A DNA stretch of 26,533 nucleotides from Paramecium octaurelia (lineage: Eukaryota; Ciliophora; Oligohymenophorea; Peniculida; Parameciidae): the NCBI GenBank assembly GCA_905182995.1, contig CAJJDP010000218.1:10146-36678 (forward strand), read 5' to 3'. Position numbers and translations under genes: made by a program. The notes beneath the pieces were generated by a model. It saw only the letters and a program-made list of their open reading frames with translations, was not told the origin of the DNA and made no database searches. Position 1 is the stretch's first letter. Every line of letters starts with the position of its first letter. Positions 21,210-26,533 of the stretch are shown in pieces.

Positions 21210-21700
21210 TGTTTGTAATTGTGAGCATTTATTCCATTCAATAGGACAACATATAAATTTTGTTCACCCATTTACTATAAGTTACGCTGAACCCTGTTTG
21301 CCCTCTGTTTACTTAATCCTTGAAATTGGATTCTAACATTTTAATTACAAAAAAAATAATAAAATAGTGACCTCAATTAATTTCTAATCCGTCTTTAGAT
21401 GTAAAATCGATACCTCTTCCAATCAAATTTGTGGTAACGTTAATTGGATAAGTTCAAATTTCTTTTTAAATTTACTAATTGTTATTATCTTAAGTGAATG
21501 ATTTGAAATTGAAGTGTTTAACTTGTTCATCTAAATCATTAATTGTCCTTCTTATTAATAAACATAACTCTTGTCTATCTTACAATTTTCTGCTCTATAC
21601 ATCTCCTCAAATCATTAATTCTATCCAAAACTGTTATCCTATAAATGAAGTCATATTTCACTCTTTGATTTAGAGAATCGCTATCATTTTGGAATCTAAG
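21210..21700 (-). pseudogene. Fragment of a SecA-like helicase, broken
   Basis: Minus-strand sequence carries the C-terminal RecA-fold signature of SecA-type ATPases, found also in large ciliate SecA-like proteins. RVMFINKKDN comes first, then DLDEQVKHFNFKSFTQDNNN. Next is VTTNLIGRGIDFTSKDGLEI (compare ATNxAGRGTD), and N-TGA-GH (compare NGGLH). After a frame change comes NVRIQFQGLSKQRANRVQ, where families have a GRxxRQG segment. GRGID lies at 21406-21420. In-frame TGA occur at 21373-21375 and 21454-21456, and there are at least two frame changes. The arginine finger region reads GLSKQR rather than GRxxRQG. The Walker A half was not found. The ATN/AGRG and NGGLH pair separates it from DEAD-box helicases. 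It is decayed and only partly preserved. Confidence 0.68.
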
Positions 21701-22559
21701 AAGATCGAATTGGAAAGTCACCTAGAGCTAAGCACAACAACATATTTTTTTGAGTTATATAAATATTGTGTATGGTTCATGATAATATTTTATAAAAGGA
21801 GCACCTATAGTAACGTTTTAAATGATTTTATTCTTCACGACAACATTGCTTTTTTATCATAATTTTTGCTTCTAAAGTCCCTTTCATAAAAGGTAACCTG
21901 CTTTGTCACCTAAGAATTTGTTATTTCACAATTAAATCTAAAATATTTATCTTAATTTAATTTACATAAAGAGAATGCTGCTTTACATAAAGCATCAGTT
22001 ATTGTTAGTGACAATCTTAGGATATTTTGTCGTTTATTAATAATTTCTATAGCTCAGTATCAAATTCTTATTCGGGTTTTCACATTTCCTTTTATACATA
22101 TGTTTTCTGTTGTATCCAAAATGATGATTTATCTACTGATTCACATATCGATGGTTATATGTCATACCTTCACAGAATTATCAGAAGCAAAAAAGTGCAA
22201 CTAACTCAATAATCCTTACATAAAATTAGACTATTAAAATTTATTAGGCTATTAAGTAGCTCTTATTCACATAAACATTTCCATTCCATCAGCATTCAAA
22301 ATGTACAACTTTGTAATCCTTATCACTATTAATTTTATATTATTCTTTTTAGAAGTGAAGCACATGTTATAGAATAAATTATTAATGCTGAATCGGCATC
22401 ATTTACTTTCTAATATATGCTGTGTTTCCTGCATGGATATTATAGGATGCTATGGGATAGAAAATGGAGTGAAACTGTTTCCATTTTGTCCACCTCTGTT
22501 TTGATTGTAAAAAATTTCTTATAGCTAACCAATTAAAGTGACTATCAAAATTCTTGATT
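21701..22559. other. Ambiguous region between SecA-like fragment and next minus frame
   Basis: A plus-strand frame is open from 22012 to TGA 22555-22557 (181 codons) and then on to 22902 after that single TGA. Its peptide is rich in S, F, H and C and not convincing, and it is probably antisense to decayed minus-strand coding DNA. No motif is visible on either strand. The upstream part of the SecA-like gene would be expected here, but I could not find its Walker A motif. Confidence 0.3.
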
Positions 22560-23400
22560 CATCAGTTGCTCTGTAGCTTTTATCAACGCATTTAGTTTGC
22601 TATTAGACTCAGCAAAAAACATTTTAGCTAATATTCTTACTGCAGACACACAGAATTAGAAATTAGGCATTATTAATCTTAAGTTAACATCCTCCTGTTT
22701 AGAACATAATTTGGTGAAACAATATAACACTCCTCTTGTCTTCTAACTATAGAAGAGGATAGAATTTAATTTATTGTTTAGCTATTCGGAAATTACACTT
22801 TCTATTTCATTTTTGCATATAGCTATAATGGTGAGATAGGCTGTTTTAAGTGCATAAATTGAGCAAGGATTTAAGAAGCCTATCACAATTTCATAAATAA
22901 ACTGACTATTGTGATCGCCACATGCTGCAACAGGTTATCCAAACTGAAATCTGCTTTGTCCTTGCATCCATAAAATTAAAAATTGTATCAGTACATGTGA
23001 TTGCATTGTTGCTGCATGAAAGAGTTTACAAAATTGCTACCAGGAATAACAGATTCATTCTTGGTATTTAGAATATATGTGTTTCAAAAATGCCTATCCC
23101 AAGGTGTACTTGCATAACTTCTATAAACATTTTATTCTCAAAACAAGCTCTAAATTCTCAATGTGCTGAACCTGTATTACCAAAAACATCAATTCCTTTA
23201 AAAACTGGTAGGAGTAATCGTTTTTCTGCTATTTTATTCAGATGTTTGTAGTATTTTCTGCATCAAGACTTCTGAGCATGCATTATTTTTTCTGCATATG
23301 TGCATTTTTATAAGTATAAATCCAGTGTCATCTATTTTGAGTGTATATGAAGGATCATAAACTAGCAAACATCATAATTTTATAGACCTGTGACACTGCA
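22560..23400 (-). pseudogene. Minus-strand coding-like gene in several frames, unrecognised
   Basis: Three minus-strand blocks read as natural protein in order. Around 23213-23366: VYDPSYTLKIDDTGFILIKM, then KNNACSEVLMQKILQTSEQN. Around 22930-23210: FENKMFIEVMQVHLGIGIFE, with one TGA upstream of it. Then 22560-22970: IVIGFLNPCSIYALKTAYLT, SKQEDVNLRLIMPNFQFCVS and ESNSKLNALIKATEQLMNQE, ending at a TGA. The third block is free of TGA for about 140 codons. GC is above the local average. The order fits one gene broken by frameshifts. I do not recognise the family. Confidence 0.4.
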
Positions 23401-23813
23401 CAGATTAAAATATATTCTGCTCTGCAACATGCTTGGAGAATTGTTATCACTTTATTTAGTATTGACAAATGGAAGCAAATGAATATTTCCTAGCATAAAG
23501 ATTGATATCCTTGAACAAAGTTACATCGTAAATAGCCCAAATTGACGATATGAGACCTAACATAATCCAAAGTCATTTGGTAAAATTCATGGAATAGAGC
23601 TATTTACAAACTTGTAGGGAACTCAACAATAATTTTGTGAACCCATGCAAGGCGGGATTCACCTAGAAACACGTAAAACAAGTTCGTAATGAGATACTAA
23701 TGTCTAAAATCAAAGAAAAGGGTGAAAGAAAAATGTCACATTCTTCGATTTATGTGAATTTGATATCAAATTCATTTTACACTCAAGTGTTCATGATATT
23801 CGATATTGATCAA
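23401..23813. other. No gene seen
   Basis: Neither strand shows a convincing frame here. The region separates the coding-like block ending near 23400 from the small ORF at 23814. Confidence 0.35.
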
Positions 23814-24062
23814 TCAAAATTGTAGATTGTACATCCTGTTTTCTTTATGTTTAAAATCGGTTATAATGTATTTACATCGAAAGCATCTAAATTTTACACA
23901 TTTCATAGTGAGTTCTTTTGTAATTTCAGATATTGAACATGCAGGTGTCCTGGAATTTCTTATAGCATTTAGTACATTATCTTCTCTAATCTGTGAAAAA
24001 AAATCTTCAATGAAGGTCACCGAAATAACAATAATATCAAAAGTTTTGGTATACAATTTCAA
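23814..24062 (-). CDS. Small ORF of 82 aa, unrecognised
   Basis: ATG at 24060-24062 (minus strand) runs to a TGA at 23814-23816. The peptide is charged and cysteine-bearing (REDNVLNAIRNSRTPACSIS; KCVKFRCFRCKYIITDFKHK), with a CxxC pair. It contains no TAA or TAG codon, which is unusual here but possible over 82 codons with only two glutamines. A 90-codon ORF lies on the opposite strand over almost the same bases (23806-24078); the minus reading has the more natural composition. It could be the 5' part of the decayed minus-strand gene at 22560-23400. No family recognised. Confidence 0.35.
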   Translation of the reverse strand: MKLYTKTFDIIVISVTFIEDFFSQIREDNVLNAIRNSRTPACSISEITKELTMKCVKFRCFRCKYIITDFKHKENRMYNLQF

Positions 24063-24170
24063 AGAAAAACTTTATTGATCTCAAGTAAGTAACTTTAATA
24101 ATATTAGTTTTAATATTAACAATACCTGATTATTCATAATAAGGCTCTACAACAGTTTAATGAATAAAAA
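24063..24170. other. Short AT-rich divergent spacer
   Basis: It lies between the minus-strand start at 24062 and the plus-strand ATG at 24171. If both ORFs are real it is a shared divergent promoter region. No motif could be defined. Confidence 0.25.
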
Positions 24171-24788
24171 ATGGAGATATTGGACATCTATAATCAAGCA
24201 ATGAAATTTGACTTATTATAAAATGACAAATATTATTATTGCTAATTATTCTTCAAATAAGGTCTACGTATAATTAGTTTATATTAGGATCAGTTGAGTA
24301 TTCTAAATTAAAATAAACTCAAATTAAAGTTTATTTTGATATATAAAGAGTATTTTCAATAAAAAACTAAATTTAGCAATCTTTCTTTCTTGCACCAAAA
24401 TTAATAAAGGAGTAGTTAATAAGGTTCAAATAATTTTTCCAATATCTCTAATTAATCAAAAGGAGTAAAACTGATTTAGTAATATATCTCCTCTTCTATT
24501 TTCTAATAATTGATATCAGATTATACTTCTACTCATTTTACAAGTTTGAAAAAATAATATAAAGCAAAAATATTATTTACAAGAATGGATGTAGTTAAAA
24601 AGGATGGGAAATAATAAGAAGAGATAGAGTTAAGTTTTTGGAGTGATTATAAATGTGAAAAAGAGAAAATGAATCATTTAAGAGAGTTTAAAAAACTGAA
24701 TCATTATTGCTGCTCAATTAACTCGTTTAATTTGATTCTTCTTCTTAGAATCATGAAAAAACAGGAACCTATATTAAACCTTAATTGA
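24171..24788 (+). CDS. Open frame of 205 aa, unrecognised
   Basis: ATG 24171 to TGA 24786-24788 is open under the ciliate code, with many TAA/TAG glutamines. The first 80 residues (MEILDIYNQAMKFDLLQNDK; LKFILIYKEYFQQKTKFSNL) and the part around MDVVKKDGKQQEEIELSFWS look like real soluble protein. No conserved domain is visible. The same strand continues with coding-like sequence after the stop in another frame, so this may be the 5' part of a longer broken gene. Open length alone is not decisive at this base composition. Confidence 0.4.
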
Positions 24789-25362
24789 TATAATCACTTT
24801 TGGAGTATGTAGGGTTGGGAGAGATTAAGGATTGAGAATCCTTTGTAGATTTTCACTTAACAGAAGTTCAAGCACTCCTATTCCTATGAGAATTCAGAAA
24901 AATGAAGTAGATGAGATTTAGAATTCTCTAGATTTAATGCAATATTAGTGAAATGAAGATTAGTGAAGCAGAACTAAGTGAGAGTTTTTCAACCTTGATG
25001 ATTCTCAATTATATGGGCACTGACGAAGTATGTAATTGATCTAGCTAACTTGGAATCGGATTCCTGAGAAAACACTCAAAAGTAGTACGGGAGAAGCAAC
25101 AACTCTATGAATAAATCATTAGTTTAAGCTAGATGTCTATTAATTATGTTTTTTGGTAAATATAGATGAGGATGGGGTATTATATTAGAGGTCAAACTGC
25201 TGAAAAGTTCTTATTTTTGAAAATATATTATTTATAAACTTATCAAATTTAAACTAAATTGGGTGAATGGAATAAAAAGGTTCTAAATCATACTTCAGGT
25301 TATAAATTGAGGACTCCATAATATATAAGTCGAAAATCTAAATTTTTAATGATCTGATTAAC
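24789..25362 (+). pseudogene. Coding-like frame with several TGA, probable continuation of 24171 gene
   Basis: A single plus-strand frame gives protein-like sequence over about 190 codons but contains three TGA. Pieces are SLLEYVGLGEIKD, ESFVDFHLTEVQALLFL, then MKISEAELSESFSTLMILNY and GFLRKHSKVVREKQQLYEQI. GC is above the local average. It starts within 10 bases of the preceding ORF's stop, in another frame, which suggests one gene broken by a frameshift and nonsense changes. I do not recognise it. Confidence 0.38.
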
Positions 25363-25872
25363 ATGAGAACTATGAGATCTGAGTATAACTTGTATTTTTG
25401 AGGCAAATCACATTTGAATTCACGTAAGAACTGTATGATTAAGGCACTAATCAATTAGTAAAATTCTTGATGAAGAGCCATTCCTCTTTCTGATATTAAA
25501 CACTTAAATGAAGCATCATTGAGTTGCAGAGTATTGATCTCTATAAGCTGGAGAGGCCACAATCCTTTATTGTACCGTACATATATTGCCTTCATATATT
25601 TCTACTAAACATATGATTGTATAAAATTAAAAATGGATCTATTAGTCCTAAAAACAAACTAGTATTGTAGTATGGGAATTAGAGCACTGCTATTATCCAT
25701 TTAAATTCATATTTTTTGTTAATGCCTGAGACTTGCTTTCTAGTGAATAATCAGTTCTCTATGTAGGAGTTAAAGCGTAATGAAATAACTAGAATGCAGT
25801 CTACCTTTATGGAGGACTGAGGTCTAAATTAAATCTTTTGGTTTAATAAAATTCGGATTGAAATAGAGAAAT
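25363..25872. other. No clear gene
   Basis: Short plus-strand coding-like scraps occur (for example ELQSIDLYKLERPQSF around 25520-25565), each cut quickly by TGA. I see no assignable gene, repeat or RNA. Confidence 0.3.
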
Positions 25873-26469
25873 ATGAATTTAAAAAGTATTATGGAAGAAG
25901 AAATAATAGCAAATGGATAAACGAAATCAATTTCTTAACAAAATCTTTTACGGATAATAATTTTTAAGTCATCTCAGAATGAAGAATAAAATCAACTCTT
26001 CAAAATAAAGAATATTACTATTGGCGAATGTAAATCATTTAACGTACGTTTATTCAAAGATTAAAGAACTCTAAAACCCAAAAAAATAGTTGATTCAACA
26101 TTTTTTATCATTCAAAAATCAAAGAGTTCCTAATTAAAATTTGTAAAAAATGTAAATTTAATTGGATAATGGATAACAGTCAAATCAATACTTATTATTC
26201 TTATCGTAAAATAAGTCCAATAAATCTTACTATTGTAACTTAGTATTTTCTATCCTATAATAATACCTTCTTTATAATATTTATATAGATTGACCTTTAT
26301 ATTCTTTAGTCTTTGTCCTTCCCATAAAGAATGCCTTTAAGGCAGAATCATTCATTACCCCGTTTTCCATTTATGTCTCGATCAGCGTTTTCAAAGGTAA
26401 AAGATTTTTCCTATGTACAACAAGAAGATAATTTTGAAATTTTTGATTTCTCCTTAGCTGTAAAATTGA
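25873..26469 (+). CDS. Open frame of 198 aa, unrecognised
   Basis: ATG 25873 to TGA 26467-26469 is open under the ciliate code. The first 95 or so residues look natural (MNLKSIMEEEIIANGQTKSI; FKIKNITIGECKSFNVRLFK; LKPKKIVDSTFFIIQKSKSS). From about 26160 the peptide turns hydrophobic while another frame (NGQQSNQYLLFLSQNKSNKS) looks better, so a frameshift or intron near 26165 is likely. Its 3' part overlaps the ORF at 26331 in another frame. No domain recognised. Confidence 0.35.
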
Positions 26470-26513
26470 TAAAATTTTTTGATTTAAATTAGAGGAATAG
26501 AACCTTATTTTGA
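26331..26513 (+). CDS. Short open frame of 60 aa at right edge, unrecognised
   Basis: ATG 26331 opens 60 codons to TGA 26511-26513. The peptide is natural-looking (RFPFMSRSAFSKVKDFSYVQ; QEDNFEIFDFSLAVKLIKFF) and continues in the same frame after the TGA with PRQFRR to the window end, so the TGA may be a nonsense change in a longer gene. A GTA...TAG segment of 33 bases at 26460-26492 could be an intron by Paramecium rules, but removing it does not avoid the stop. It overlaps the 25873 ORF by 139 bases. Confidence 0.33.
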
Positions 26514-26533
26514 CCCAGACAATTTAGGAGAAT

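Noticed and set aside
1..26533. Transposons, CRISPR arrays, tRNA or rRNA genes, toxin-antitoxin or defence systems
   Set aside because: I looked for transposase signatures, terminal repeats, regularly spaced repeats, cloverleafs and rRNA blocks and found none that hold up; the only regular repeat array is the WD coding repeat.

Overview
The window is AT-rich nuclear DNA that reads as ciliate, most likely Paramecium. In every stretch I can match to a known protein family, TAA and TAG sit at glutamine positions and only TGA ends frames. Nearly identical WD repeats share paired TAA-TAA codons where the consensus has Gln-Gln. Several families are typical of Paramecium: WD repeats fused to a pentapeptide-repeat block, Ca2+-dependent protein kinases, and eukaryotic SecA-like helicases. 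With all three standard stops the window looks almost empty.

Layout. 1-3400: plus-strand coding-like fragments, unrecognised. 3595-4900: an almost full-length, very divergent beta-tubulin relative broken by two frameshifts. 5060-8800: decayed coding-like frames on both strands, unrecognised. 8800-11260: mostly non-coding-looking DNA with a faint minus-strand coding signal. 11263-12729 (minus): an apparently intact WD-repeat gene. 13148-14940: plus-strand coding-like frames with several TGA. 15240-15400: a small GC-richer island with short hairpins. 15689-18271 (plus): a large pentapeptide plus WD-repeat gene with 14 WD repeats, whose family-type C-terminus lies in the next frame. 18541-19096: unrecognised plus-strand frames. 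19547-20840 (minus): a broken Ca2+-dependent protein kinase. 21210-21700 (minus): a broken SecA-like helicase fragment. 22560-24062 (minus): coding-like, unrecognised. 24171-26533 (plus): several unrecognised frames.

The recognisable genes do not form a pathway or operon; eukaryotic genes here are separate units. The shared theme is decay. Tubulin, kinase and SecA-like copies are recognisable by conserved motifs but carry frameshifts and in-frame TGA, while the two WD-repeat genes look largely open. That is unlike a gene-dense Paramecium somatic chromosome and would fit germline-limited (micronuclear) DNA or an old pseudogene field; this is inference.

Caution on unrecognised frames: at this base composition a TGA is expected about once per 50-60 codons in random sequence. 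TGA-free runs of 150-200 codons therefore arise by chance, and I give such frames low confidence unless composition or motifs support them. I saw no tRNA, rRNA, CRISPR array or convincing transposon. No new multi-gene system is evident.
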